DNA from: Bacillota bacterium
GTDB taxonomy: Bacteria > Bacillota > Clostridia > Clostridiales > Clostridiaceae
NCBI GenBank assembly: GCA_030706015.1
Contig: JAUZPI010000051.1
Location: 1-30,862 of the forward strand
Direction of reading: 5' to 3'
DNA: 30,862 nucleotides
Shown: positions 16,789 through 25,689 of the stretch, one piece after another
How the letters are laid out: every line of letters begins with the position of its first letter
Position numbering within the stretch: the stretch's first letter is position 1
Translations under genes and position numbers: made by a program
Notes under the pieces: model-generated
The model's input: only the letters and a program-made list of their open reading frames with translations
What the model was told of the DNA's origin: nothing
Databases searched by the model: none

Positions 16789-18504
16789 ATGAAGATAGTA
16801 GAAGTTTTTAGAGAAATATTAGATACATATTTAGAGAGTATAAAAGAAGGAAAATTTAATAAAAATCATCCTATGTTTCAATTAGTAAATTATAAAACCA
16901 TTGAAGCATTGAGTGAAATAACCTCAAGGCATAATCTTTCTGCAAAGGGATCCTGTGGAAATGGAGTATGGACCAGATATCCATGGATAGCAATTTATTA
17001 TACAGAAATTACAAATACAATTCAAAAAGGTATATATGTTGCATATTTATTCTCTGAAGATATGAGTAGGGTGTATTTAACTTTGAACCAAGGGTGTACT
17101 AAACTAAAAAGTGACTTGGGTACTAAAGCTGCTAAAGAAGAAATGATAAGGGTTAGAACTGAAGTAAGACAGGCTCTAAACAATAGAGGTTTTGAAACGG
17201 ACAATGATTTGCGGATTGGAAATATTGATTATGAGATAGGTTCTATTTTTTATAGAGAATATAAAATTGAAGATCTTAATGATGAAGAAAAGTTTATTGA
17301 AGAACTAAATAATATGATTGAACTATATGGTGAATATTATAAAACCATATTTCTAAAAAATGAGGATATAGGAAACGAAAATCTTATGGTAAATAAATCG
17401 GATATTAAAAATACAATTGAAACTGTACAAAAATATATTAACTATAAAGGGTTCATATATTCCTATGAGGAACTAGGTAATTTCTATTTATCCTTAAAAA
17501 CAAAGCCCTTTGTAATTTTAGCAGGAATTAGTGGGACAGGTAAGTCAAGGCTAGTTAAATTATTCAGCGAGGCTATAAATGGCAAGTATTTTTCTATCAG
17601 TGTTAAACCAGATTGGAATGATAATACTGAGTTATTTGGATATAAAAATATTAATGATGAATTTATTCCTGGAAAGCTAACTGAAATAATTGCAGAAGCT
17701 TCTAAGGCAGAAAATTCAAACAAGCCTTATTTTATTTGTTTAGATGAGATGAATTTAGCTAGGGTAGAATATTATTTAAGTGAGTATCTTAGCCTAATAG
17801 AATCCAGAGACTTTGATGAAGATAAAGTTATTAAAACGGATATGCTATTTCCAAAGGGCTATCTTGATGTGGAAAATGAGTATTCCAGCCTTATAATTCC
17901 TGACAATGTATATATAATTGGCACAGTTAATATGGATGATACCACCTTTGCTTTTAGTAGAAAGGTTCTTGATAGAGCTAATACCATCGAATTTTCCGAA
18001 GTTAATTTAGATATTTTAGACTTTAATATGGAAGAATGTCATAGTGTAAAAGTGGATAATGGTTTATTAAAATCTAAATTTATTAATATAAAGCATGCTT
18101 TAGCTGCAAATAAAGATTATGTGCAAGCTATTAATGAGAAGATTATTGCAATAAATAACATTTTAGGTATGGGTAATAAGCAGTTTGGATATAGAGTTAG
18201 AGATGAGATTGTATTTTATATGCTTGAGAATAAAATAAATGGATTACTGGATGAAGAAGTTGCTTTTGATTATCAAATTATGCAGAAGGTATTACCAACT
18301 ATTACTGGTAGTGAAATTGTAATCAGAGATATATTAATACAGTTATATAATTACTGTAATCCAGGCCAGGAGATTGTGGAGGATATTGATTATATAAAAT
18401 CTGCTGCAGAACAGTTAGAAAATGCCTTATATTTGAATAGTGCTAAAAAAATTATAATGATGTTACGAGGATATGAAGATGGTTTTGTCTCATACTGGGC
18501 TTAG
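16789..18504 (+). CDS. mcrB: McrB-like GTPase of a McrBC modification-dependent restriction system
   Basis: A 571-residue protein. The N-terminal about 190 residues resemble the MrcB_N/DUF3578 DNA-recognition domain (GNGVWTRYPWIAIYY). The C-terminal AAA+ motor has Walker A GISGTGKS (246-253), Walker B FICLDEMNLA (Asp319-Glu320), the McrB nucleotide motif NMDDTT (381-386) and an arginine-finger region FSRKVLDRAN. McrB hexamers use GTP to translocate and activate McrC cleavage, usually at DNA carrying modified cytosine. DUF3578 differs from the E. coli recognition domain, so the modified base recognised may differ. The ATG has only a weak upstream GGTG. The 3' end overlaps mcrC. Confidence 0.9.
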   Translation: MKIVEVFREILDTYLESIKEGKFNKNHPMFQLVNYKTIEALSEITSRHNLSAKGSCGNGVWTRYPWIAIYYTEITNTIQKGIYVAYLFSEDMSRVYLTLNQGCTKLKSDLGTKAAKEEMIRVRTEVRQALNNRGFETDNDLRIGNIDYEIGSIFYREYKIEDLNDEEKFIEELNNMIELYGEYYKTIFLKNEDIGNENLMVNKSDIKNTIETVQKYINYKGFIYSYEELGNFYLSLKTKPFVILAGISGTGKSRLVKLFSEAINGKYFSISVKPDWNDNTELFGYKNINDEFIPGKLTEIIAEASKAENSNKPYFICLDEMNLARVEYYLSEYLSLIESRDFDEDKVIKTDMLFPKGYLDVENEYSSLIIPDNVYIIGTVNMDDTTFAFSRKVLDRANTIEFSEVNLDILDFNMEECHSVKVDNGLLKSKFINIKHALAANKDYVQAINEKIIAINNILGMGNKQFGYRVRDEIVFYMLENKINGLLDEEVAFDYQIMQKVLPTITGSEIVIRDILIQLYNYCNPGQEIVEDIDYIKSAAEQLENALYLNSAKKIIMMLRGYEDGFVSYWA

Positions 18505-20860
18505 AGGAAAGCTTTTAGAAATAAGTTGTGAGGAATTTTCTATTACTCTTACAGGCTATATCACAGATAAAAAAGCACAGGCATTGAATACAAATATCAA
18601 TACTCCAGCTTATATTTCTATTAATGGAGAATATAAGAGTAGAATTGTTGTTAAAACATGTACTGAAGATGGACAACTTGTAAATAATAATGGAATTACT
18701 ATGATGCCTTGTTTCTATGAGAATGGTAAATACCAGCTTATTTTAGAAAACAGGTCTAATGATAATTATGAAATATTCCATATGGACAATAAGCTAAATG
18801 ACTATTTTGAAGAGATAGGAAATTGCCTTTTAGGAATTATAGATTTTTCATCTGATATAGGTTATTCAACTTTTGGAGTGAAGAAGAATGGTAAAAGCAT
18901 ATTGTCTTTTACAATAGAAGTATTTCCATCTAAGCTGGATTATTATAAAGATTATAAGGAAATTATAAGAGAAATAAATGATGAAATATGTTCATTAGCC
19001 TTTGAACTTATAGGGAAAACTTATTTAAGTACAAAGTTAAAGGATACGAAACATCAAACAAATTCTGAATTTATAAATATACTAAAATTAATATTTGATG
19101 ATATAGAAAAGGCAATAAAAAGGATAGAGAAAAATCCTAAGCACAATTTAGTAAGTGTCCATAGGGTAACTGATGCCTATAGATCAAAGAGAGCTTCACG
19201 AAGCACCATTGCATATGTTAAGAAACATCCAAATGTTTTAGTTGAATCTGAAAAAGGCTTTATAAATATAGGAGATAGAAATTTTATTACTAATAAGGTG
19301 GTAGAAGAGAAAAAATTCACTACAACTGATATATATGAAAACCAGTTTGTGAAATATATTATAAAGAAAATTATACAGCGGTTGAAATTTATTGAGAAGA
19401 ATATTAACACAGTATATAAAGAGGAAAATCCTTATGCTGTCTTTATATTAGAAAAAAGAATCATACTAGAGAAACATTTAAAGCATCGCTTTAATAATGT
19501 AAGCGAGCTAACTGGTAAAAAAACAATGAGTTTAGTTTTTCAGATGGCTCCAGGCTATAAAGAGTTTTATAAAAAATATATGATGTTAAATAAAGGATTA
19601 GCCCTAGGCGAAGATTTATATAAGACTACCCCTAAAAAGTTATATTCCTTATATGAAATGTGGTGTTATATAAAGATCCATAACATATTATCAAACCTAG
19701 GATATACAGTTGAGGAATATGGTATTCTGCAATATAAGGATAATGGAGTCTATTTTTCATTATTGCAGGATAAAGAAGCAAAAATGGTTTATTCAAATAA
19801 TAAGAATAAATTAGAATTGTGGTATAACAAATCATATACTTCACCAACTACTAATCAAAGACCAGATACTGTGTTATGTATTCGAAGACTGGATAGCAGT
19901 AATGATAATAGAATTTACATTTTTGATGCTAAATATAGAGTTAATGTTGATGATAACGGCACAATCGGTCCTATGGAAGAAGATATAAATGTAATGCATA
20001 GATATAGAGATTCTATAGTTTCAAAACTAGATGATTCCTTTCAGTTCAAATATGAAACTTTCGGAGCTTATGTGATGTTTCCTTATGGAGATGAAAAAGC
20101 ATTTATTAACCATAAGTTTTATAAAAGTATTGAAGAAGTAAATATAGGGGCTTTCCCAATGCTGCCTGGCAGCACTAAATTGATAACTAATCATTTGGAG
20201 AGGATTATAAATCAATCAGCATTAGAAGCTAAGGGTGAGAGAATACTTATTGATGAATACGATGATTACGCTAAATTCAAACTTGAGAATGTTATGGTGG
20301 TTAATGTTAAGGATAAAGAGCATTTCAAGTCATATTATGAAAATGCGTTCTACCATATTCCAGCCAGCAGATTAAAAGACGTAAAACTAGGGGTAGAGTA
20401 TTTAGCTTTTTATCAATCTAAAAATTCCTTTGGCAGCGATGCAGGGATAAGATATTATGGGAAAATTAAAGAAATATATAAGTATAAAAGAAAAGAATGT
20501 CTGGAGATACCCTCAAGGAAAGGAACAGAGGATGATATATACATAAGAATAAACGTAGAATATCTAAAGGAAGCAAGAAAGGTTGAGCCTATACAAGCAG
20601 GAACTCAGCTTATAACCTATACCACCCTATATTTATTATTCAATGCTGGAAACATGCATGAATTAAAGCTGAAAAGTAATCTTGAGATTAATGTGTACAA
20701 GAAGCTTAAAAATATAGCTAAAGAAAAACATTGGAAAATTAGAAAAGAAAATAATAAATATATAATAGGAAATAATTCTGTGGAGATTATTGAAGACCAT
20801 AGAATTAAAGTTAATGGTAAGTTTACTTCCTTTAAGATGTTAGATAAGATGCTTTTATAA
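18479..20860 (+). CDS. mcrC: McrC-like nuclease subunit of the McrBC system
   Basis: About 793 residues from ATG 18479, which has GAGG about 8 nt upstream; an ATG at 18473 is also possible. The start lies inside mcrB, so translation is coupled. An N-terminal DUF2357-like region (about 1-300) is followed by a helical core and a PD-(D/E)XK nuclease with Asp463 in NQRPD and Asp483-Ala-Lys485 in FDAKYRVN. A basic C-terminal tail follows. It is much longer than E. coli McrC (about 350 residues) and belongs to the large DUF2357-containing branch. It supplies the nuclease that McrB activates. No defect is visible. Confidence 0.88.
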   Translation: MVLSHTGLRGKLLEISCEEFSITLTGYITDKKAQALNTNINTPAYISINGEYKSRIVVKTCTEDGQLVNNNGITMMPCFYENGKYQLILENRSNDNYEIFHMDNKLNDYFEEIGNCLLGIIDFSSDIGYSTFGVKKNGKSILSFTIEVFPSKLDYYKDYKEIIREINDEICSLAFELIGKTYLSTKLKDTKHQTNSEFINILKLIFDDIEKAIKRIEKNPKHNLVSVHRVTDAYRSKRASRSTIAYVKKHPNVLVESEKGFINIGDRNFITNKVVEEKKFTTTDIYENQFVKYIIKKIIQRLKFIEKNINTVYKEENPYAVFILEKRIILEKHLKHRFNNVSELTGKKTMSLVFQMAPGYKEFYKKYMMLNKGLALGEDLYKTTPKKLYSLYEMWCYIKIHNILSNLGYTVEEYGILQYKDNGVYFSLLQDKEAKMVYSNNKNKLELWYNKSYTSPTTNQRPDTVLCIRRLDSSNDNRIYIFDAKYRVNVDDNGTIGPMEEDINVMHRYRDSIVSKLDDSFQFKYETFGAYVMFPYGDEKAFINHKFYKSIEEVNIGAFPMLPGSTKLITNHLERIINQSALEAKGERILIDEYDDYAKFKLENVMVVNVKDKEHFKSYYENAFYHIPASRLKDVKLGVEYLAFYQSKNSFGSDAGIRYYGKIKEIYKYKRKECLEIPSRKGTEDDIYIRINVEYLKEARKVEPIQAGTQLITYTTLYLLFNAGNMHELKLKSNLEINVYKKLKNIAKEKHWKIRKENNKYIIGNNSVEIIEDHRIKVNGKFTSFKMLDKMLL

Positions 20861-20887
20861 TTATGGATATTACACATAACAAATAAT

Positions 20888-20925
20888 CAAAAGCTATTCC
20901 CTTTGGGGGTGGCTTTTGAAGTATT
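20888..20925 (+). terminator. Hairpin after mcrC, probable terminator
   Basis: CAAAAGC (20888-20894) pairs with GCTTTTG (20912-20918), with inner CCC/GGG pairs. The T-run is inside the stem rather than after it, so termination strength is uncertain. Confidence 0.45.
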
Positions 20926-21198
20926 TCATAGTAAGATTGTTGAAGGGACATTAGTCAATGCTATACCTGACAGATTAGTTCTCTTATTCAACCACACCAA
21001 GAACATCCTCTCCCTAAGCTAATCGGTTGCGCACTCGCTTAGCTTTTTCCGCTTTTCTTAGCAAGTATCCTATAAAAGATTAGAATAAATTGCTGACTAA
21101 GGTATCCTAAATGGGGATTAATAGATTAAATTTGCAGGTGACAATGGAAGATTGGGCAAACAAACTTAACGCCTTTTACAATTTAATAAAAAAGGTAA
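20926..21198. other. Gene-free stretch with a second terminator-like hairpin
   Basis: No convincing gene. AAGCTAA (21016-21022) pairs with TTAGCTT (21039-21045) and is followed by T's, which looks like a real terminator, perhaps of a lost gene. A 43-codon frame from 21144 has a plausible ribosome site but lies antisense to transposase debris and is not called. Confidence 0.45.
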
Positions 21199-21435
21199 TT
21201 AATAGATTTTCCTCGATAAACCATTTGCGCAAGATTTTAAATTTTTATTTTTTGAACGCTGATATTTTTATATGAATAAATGCAAATACGCAATATTTTT
21301 CTTATAAAATATTGCTCTGAATTCCCTAATAAAAGCATAAATTTCGTGTAGTGATGGATACTTTTTAAAAACAATGTCTCTACCTGTGGAAGAAAGCTTT
21401 TTTCGGTCATATAAAACCAAAAACTTCTTTTCTGT
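21199..21435 (-). pseudogene. Transposase C-terminal relic, ISL3-like
   Basis: In one minus-strand frame the sequence reads DRKKLSSTGRDIVFKKYP, then SLHEIYAFIREFRAIFY, then KKNIAYLHLFI, a TAA stop, KYQRSKNKN and LKSCANGLSRKIY. This follows the C-terminal pattern of ISL3-type DDE transposases (YPxLxEIYxFIxEFRxIF ... FIEKY ... LKSFANGLxRDI), with GAA replaced by TAA in the FIEKY position. Both ends are cut by stops, and no terminal inverted repeats or target duplication were found. It is non-functional debris of an old insertion at the edge of the defence island. Family assignment rests on pattern memory, not a search. Confidence 0.5.
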
Positions 21436-21462
21436 TTACATAATGGATATGAAGTTTTTTAA
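21419..21462 (+). terminator. Terminator-like hairpin
   Basis: AAAAACTTC (21419-21427) pairs perfectly with GAAGTTTTT (21451-21459), ending in a T-run on the plus strand. It overlaps the upstream end of the transposase relic. Which gene it served is unknown. Confidence 0.4.
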
Positions 21463-21624
21463 GATTGATTGGTGCACCTACAGTATTAAGGTTTGTATAA
21501 AAAAGCAAATTATTCAATAGCTGAACAGTTATTCTTGTTTTGATATTGTAAAGTGGTTCCATCCTATTATAGGAGTTTCTTTTTTAATCAGAGCAATAGT
21601 CATTAGTCATCTAAGCAATAGTAA
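21463..21624. other. Short gene-free stretch
   Basis: AT-rich sequence between the hairpin and the SUKH-gene terminator. I see no gene, RNA or repeat here. Confidence 0.5.
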
Positions 21625-21657
21625 ATAAACCCATGACAAAATTATCATGGGCTTATT
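21625..21657 (-). terminator. Terminator of the SUKH gene
   Basis: AATAAACCCATGA (21625-21637 region) pairs with TCATGGGCTTATT (21645-21657) with one mismatch. On the minus strand it is followed by a T-rich tail just after the SUKH stop codon. Confidence 0.7.
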
Positions 21658-21658
21658 T

Positions 21659-22191
21659 TCATTTCTCACTTAATATTGTATCTAATGGTATAGTTCTACT
21701 TTTCCATTCCCAGTAGTTAATACCTTGAGTAATAATCATTCTATCCAACCATGTTTTAAAGTCGCACTTAAAGTCTATTATTTCATCACTCGATAGAAAA
21801 ATATAATCTTTACGGCCTTGTTGAACCCTTTTACTATTAATTACAATCTGTCCTAAATCAACATATGACCCAATTGGATAGAAGTCTTCACTTATAGGGG
21901 CTACATTATCTAATCTAATTTGCTCTAAACTGTTAAGGTAACAAGCGCCTCCATATTCGTGTGTAAAAAAGTTAGCACCGTTATGTATTACAAAAACTCT
22001 CTGTATTCCTCTGGTATACTCCAACCAGTTTCTTCTGTAAACTTATCTATAGCCTCATTTGTTGTTGGTTCATTAAATGTACATTTACTTGTATAGCAAT
22101 AGCCTTCACTAGATTGAATAAGAATTTCATTGTCTTTATTTAACCGACCTTTTAAGCCATCAAGAATGCTTGCTATAGTACAATCTTCCAA
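21659..22191 (-). pseudogene. SMI1/KNR4 (SUKH) family immunity-type protein, frameshifted
   Basis: Two overlapping minus-strand frames together encode one SUKH-fold protein. The first ends EETGWSIPEEYREFL and the second continues FVIHNGANFFTHEYGGACY, the usual SUKH sequence with IPxxYxxF followed by NGG/NGA. The switch lies at a run of five T's on the coding strand (21996-21992); adding one T restores EEYREFFVIHNGA. The likely start is the TTG at 22191-22189, because GGAGGTGAG lies 6 nt before it; the longer ATG frame from 22206 contains that ribosome site as codons. SUKH proteins are often immunity partners of secreted toxins. It may be a decayed gene, a slippage-dependent gene or an assembly error. 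Confidence 0.75.
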
Positions 22192-22224
22192 TAATCTCAC
22201 CTCCATATTTAATTATACTCTACT

Positions 22225-22320
22225 CTATTCATCGTTTGGATCATCAGTTCCTTGATTATTTGGATTATCATATCGGTTAAACCAGTTGCTTATAGCTAGA
22301 TAATGGGTTACTATCTGCAT
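22225..22320 (-). pseudogene. Possible C-terminal scrap of a toxin gene upstream of the SUKH gene
   Basis: A 32-codon minus-strand frame ends THYLAISNWFNRYDNPNN then QGTDDPNDE and a stop, 33 nt before the SUKH start. The Asp/Asn-rich tail and position directly 5' of an immunity-type gene fit the last residues of a polymorphic toxin. Upstream, the frame hits TAA within three codons, so the body is lost. The identity is inferred from position, not from a recognised domain. Confidence 0.3.
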
Positions 22321-22522
22321 ATTATAGAATTAACAAAGGACTTATTATAAGGGATATAATTTTTGGAATAAAGGTAATTAAAGCATGGGAAATGAATGAT
22401 TGAATTGTCATCATATGATATAATAGAAAGAAGAAAAGTATGTGATTTGCAGTGAATAAACTTATTTACTTTAGGTGAAAATTTTAAAAGATAACCACTG
22501 TTTAAAGGAAAGCGAGAATAAT

Positions 22523-23401
22523 ATGATAAATAAAGATGATAAGTTTAATATATATGGAAGCGGATATGATGATGACTTCATAATGTCTCCTAAAGTGGAT
22601 TTTGTATTCAAATTAATCTTTGGGGATGAAAAGAATAAAGATGTGTTAGTGGCATTTTTAAGTGCAGCGTTGAAATTACCCAAGGAAGAATTTAAGGAAA
22701 TTAAATTATTGAATACAGAGCTTTTAAGAGAATTTAAGGAGGATAAAAAAGGAATCTTAGATATAAGGGTAAAAACTAAGAAAAATGAACATATTGATAT
22801 CGAAATACAAATACTGCCTACAGAATTTATGGCAGAAAGAACTTTGTTTTATTGGTCAAAGATGTATAATAGTCAAATAAGTCCCGGTGATACGTACGAT
22901 AAACTTAAAAAGTGTATAACGATAAATATAGTTGACTTTGAAAGAATACCTTTAGATAAAATACACACTAGATTCCACGTTATAGAGGATGATACACTAT
23001 ACAAGTTGACGGATGTATTAGAAATTCATTTTTTAGAGTTACCAAAACTTGCAAAGTTAGATAGCTTAAAAGATACAGATGACCCAATACTTGAATGGCT
23101 TGAATTCATAGATGCAAAGTCGAAGGAGGGGATGGAGATGTTAGCTGAAAAGAATGAAAATATCAAAACAGCTTATGAAATACTGCAAAGAGTAAGTAAG
23201 AGTAAAGAGGCTAGAATGGCATACGAAGCAAGGCAAGCGGAAATCATGGATCAATTGACAAGAGAGAAAACAGCAAAGGAAGAAGGGAAAATAGAGGAGA
23301 GAGTAGCTATTGCTAAAAATCTAATAGGACTATTAGATGATGAAACAATAGCTATTAAAACTGGATTATCAATTGAAGAGGTTAGGGGATTAAAAAATTA
23401 A
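22523..23401 (+). CDS. Rpn family PD-(D/E)XK nuclease/putative transposase
   Basis: About 292 residues from ATG 22523, preferred over GTG 22475, which has no ribosome site. The start SPKVDFVFKLIFGDEKNKD is typical of the Rpn/PD-(D/E)XK nuclease transposase family (PF12784). Catalytic-type residues are Asp26, Asp80 in GILDIRV, and Glu94-Ile-Gln96 in IDIEIQ, followed by ERTLFYWSKMY. The C-terminal third is a charged coil ending with a short helix-turn motif (DDETIAIKTGLSIEEVRGL). Rpn proteins are DNA endonucleases that promote RecA-independent recombination and are scattered as mobile or defence-linked genes. This copy looks intact and stands alone. Confidence 0.85.
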   Translation: MINKDDKFNIYGSGYDDDFIMSPKVDFVFKLIFGDEKNKDVLVAFLSAALKLPKEEFKEIKLLNTELLREFKEDKKGILDIRVKTKKNEHIDIEIQILPTEFMAERTLFYWSKMYNSQISPGDTYDKLKKCITINIVDFERIPLDKIHTRFHVIEDDTLYKLTDVLEIHFLELPKLAKLDSLKDTDDPILEWLEFIDAKSKEGMEMLAEKNENIKTAYEILQRVSKSKEARMAYEARQAEIMDQLTREKTAKEEGKIEERVAIAKNLIGLLDDETIAIKTGLSIEEVRGLKN

Positions 23402-23408
23402 TAATTGT

Positions 23409-23456
23409 AGGACTCCTATGGATGCTGTTATGGAATCTGTTGGAGTTTTGTTTTAT
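23409..23456 (+). terminator. Probable terminator after the Rpn gene
   Basis: AGGACTCC (23409-23416) pairs with GGAGTTTT (23442-23449) using two G-T wobbles, followed by a T-rich tail. Confidence 0.5.
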
Positions 23457-24030
23457 AAGGTTTAACCTGAAGTTTATGGCTACAATGATAACAAATGAAG
23501 AGAAGTTATAGCATGAATGGATTTTATTGCTGAATATGTATGAAGGTTGAAGGTGAAGTATTATATACTTATTTCAAATTTAATGAAAGTATGGAACAAA
23601 ATACATACTGACATAATATGAGGTGAAACGCACTGAATATTGAAAGACATCTTATTCTTGTAATCTTTTTCTGGTTTGTTTTCAATAAATCCCACATAAC
23701 TTCGGAAGCAGTAATACAAGCAAGGAGGGGCTGTTTTTCCAATTAACACAATAGCCTCTGGTATTCAAGTTTGAAATAAAGTTAATTATATTTGTATCTT
23801 TGTCAGTTGTATAATTAGTGAATTGTCTCGAGAAGCCAGAGTTATATATTGAAGAATTAACGAGGTGTGGGCAGGGGTACAATTTACAGATGTAACAAGG
23901 CGATAAGCCATACATTGGATTAAGGATGCTTTTTGTACATATTATAGTTTCCTTTCACAGGCTTTATAACATTTTATGTCGAGTGAGCAAAGGGTATGCT
24001 TTAATATTATGAATTTTAAGATAAGGAAAA
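23457..24030. other. Gene-poor stretch with a possible minus-strand relic
   Basis: No sound gene. A minus-strand frame at 23915-23682 (77 codons) contains LYPCPHLVNSSIYN, reminiscent of the MYPCPYYVNIAMRN start of the next gene, with partly matching DNA. It has no ribosome site and no SigK-like motif upstream, so it is best read as a possible decayed paralogue. The rest holds no RNA gene or repeat that I recognise. Confidence 0.4.
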
Positions 24031-24056
24031 GCCATCTGGAGACAGATGGCTTTTTC
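24031..24056. terminator. Terminator of the 444-aa gene (bidirectional)
   Basis: GCCATCT (24031-24037) pairs perfectly with AGATGGC (24044-24050) around GGAGAC. T-runs flank it on both strands. On the minus strand it lies 24 nt past the stop of the 444-residue gene. Confidence 0.85.
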
Positions 24057-24079
24057 ACGGTATCTCTCAATATAGAATT

Positions 24080-25414
24080 TTAGTCATTTTTCATAGAATT
24101 ATTATCATAACATGAATGAAAATATATAGAGTTCATATATCTACCGCATGGATAATATTCTCCCATTTCTTGCGGTGAAACTATCTCGTTTTTGGGAACA
24201 TTCTTCGCTGTATATGGGAAGTTAGGAGATATCTGATTATTTCTGTAAATCAGGAAAAGAGGGACTAAAGGGAGGTGGCTGGCGTCAACCCAGGTAAATC
24301 CATTTTCGGGAGTTACACCTGATGGACGTGAGGCACCAAAGCTTATAACAAGATTTACATAGCCCATTTTATCAATAATGGTCTGATAATCCGAGATTGT
24401 GTAGAAAGCTAAAAGACCTATTGGCGTTACAAAACTCATGCTCCAATATCGCATGTCTTCATCGCCTGTGATTCCGATATTATGATACGTATCAGGGAAT
24501 GTAGGAGCTTTCCAGCGAATAAACAACAACTGATCAGGGTCTCTGACAATTTGATTGGAAATGGTATAGATTGTATTTGCTTCAGGTTGATCTAATGTCG
24601 GTAAAATACGGCTCCAGGTTAAATCACAGCTATGGCTATAAGCTAATTTGTTATTATCTCTTATATAACTAGCGGCAGAATTATTGAAATTACTATAGTG
24701 CTCAAAACAGTTAGGATTCTGTTTATTGTTATTATGTTTGCTTGTATTGTGAAATCCTTCATGGCCTTTGTCCTTTCTTGTGGAACAGAAAGTGATAAGG
24801 GGGAGTCCTACACCTCCTGTTTTATCATAGCCAATACTAGGAACATAGATTCTGAGCGAAAACATCCCATGCTTATTTGGTTCACCGTTTTCCAAAGTTC
24901 CAGCATATATAATATTATTACCCGCACCAGGAACAAAATGATTAGATCCCTCTGGGGGAGAAGTAAAGCGGATTTTTAAGGTATAGTTACGGTTTTTCGC
25001 ATCCCAATTAGCTCCAGGTAAAAAGGGGTTCGTACTTCCTGGATCAGGAATTATCTTGCGGTCCACTGCTGATCCAACGAAAAGACTAAATACACCACTT
25101 ACAGTTAAGGCAAAGTATCTTGCATATGGATATCGTCCTTTGATAACAATCTCGGTTTCTGGATCAACCTCATACGGAAAGATATAGAAGCTGGAATTTT
25201 GGTCCCCTAGGATTAGAAATGTATTGAAAGGTTGTTCAATCCAATTTTGATGAGGACCGGGAATTGGACTGTTGCAATTACAATCTTCTAAGAGCCCTGA
25301 GATACTACTGGGGTCATGAATGCATTTTTGCATACTTGGTGGTAACGGTGAGTTTGGAACAATATTTCGCATTGCTATATTAACGTAATAGGGACAAGGA
25401 TACATAAAATACAT
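24080..25414 (-). CDS. 444-aa protein of unknown function, probable SigK-dependent spore protein
   Basis: No family is recognised with confidence. The protein starts MYFMYPCPYYVN, has a Cys cluster (Cys45, Cys47), then a beta-rich body with IKGRYPYARYFALTVSG (92-107) and DPGSTNPFLPGA (124-135). That body recalls DUF1214-like beta-sandwich proteins. A His/Asn-rich stretch (about 220-240) precedes a second beta-rich half. There is no signal peptide or membrane segment, which fits a mother-cell protein. ATG 25414 follows AAAGGAG on the minus strand. The upstream SigK-like promoter and the YPCP start suggest a coat or exosporium component; that role is inference. Confidence 0.75.
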   Translation of the reverse strand: MYFMYPCPYYVNIAMRNIVPNSPLPPSMQKCIHDPSSISGLLEDCNCNSPIPGPHQNWIEQPFNTFLILGDQNSSFYIFPYEVDPETEIVIKGRYPYARYFALTVSGVFSLFVGSAVDRKIIPDPGSTNPFLPGANWDAKNRNYTLKIRFTSPPEGSNHFVPGAGNNIIYAGTLENGEPNKHGMFSLRIYVPSIGYDKTGGVGLPLITFCSTRKDKGHEGFHNTSKHNNNKQNPNCFEHYSNFNNSAASYIRDNNKLAYSHSCDLTWSRILPTLDQPEANTIYTISNQIVRDPDQLLFIRWKAPTFPDTYHNIGITGDEDMRYWSMSFVTPIGLLAFYTISDYQTIIDKMGYVNLVISFGASRPSGVTPENGFTWVDASHLPLVPLFLIYRNNQISPNFPYTAKNVPKNEIVSPQEMGEYYPCGRYMNSIYFHSCYDNNSMKND

Positions 25415-25442
25415 ATTTATACTCCTTTCTTAGATTACATAA

Positions 25443-25469
25443 TATAATATGTTTTAGTTCAGATAGAGT
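25443..25469 (-). promoter_or_regulatory. SigK-like promoter of the 444-aa gene
   Basis: On the minus strand AC (25469-25468), a 16-bp spacer and CATATTATA (25451-25443) match the SigK consensus AC-N16/17-CATAnnnTA. The -10 ends 29 nt before the start codon. The -10 is identical to that of the 341-aa gene. Confidence 0.6.
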
Positions 25470-25689
25470 GCTTTTTTGGATTCCATTTCCTATGGGGAGC
25501 ATATAGATTTAGGTATAAGAGCTAAAAAGACCCCTGCCAAAAACTTAATTAAATTGCGAATTTTTGATGTATAAGCTAAGGACATTTGCGTTAAGGTTTG
25601 GGTTTTGAGTAATTATCTATTACCATAAAAGAAACAGCTCCTAGGCTCATCTACATATATTATAAGTTACAAAAACGTAAGTTAGTCAG

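Noticed and set aside
21144..21275. A 43-codon plus-strand frame with a plausible ribosome site (CAGGTG) and a basic, hydrophobic product.
   Set aside because: It is mostly antisense to the transposase relic, has no recognisable family and lies in decayed DNA; chance frame is more likely.
24698..24979. A 93-codon plus-strand frame inside the 444-aa gene.
   Set aside because: It is a shadow of the well-supported minus-strand gene, which has its own promoter, ribosome site and terminator.
25645..25680. A fifth SigK-like motif (AC, then CATATATTA) upstream of the serine hydrolase gene.
   Set aside because: The spacer is 18 bp rather than 16-17, and the hairpin with a T-run lies between it and the gene.
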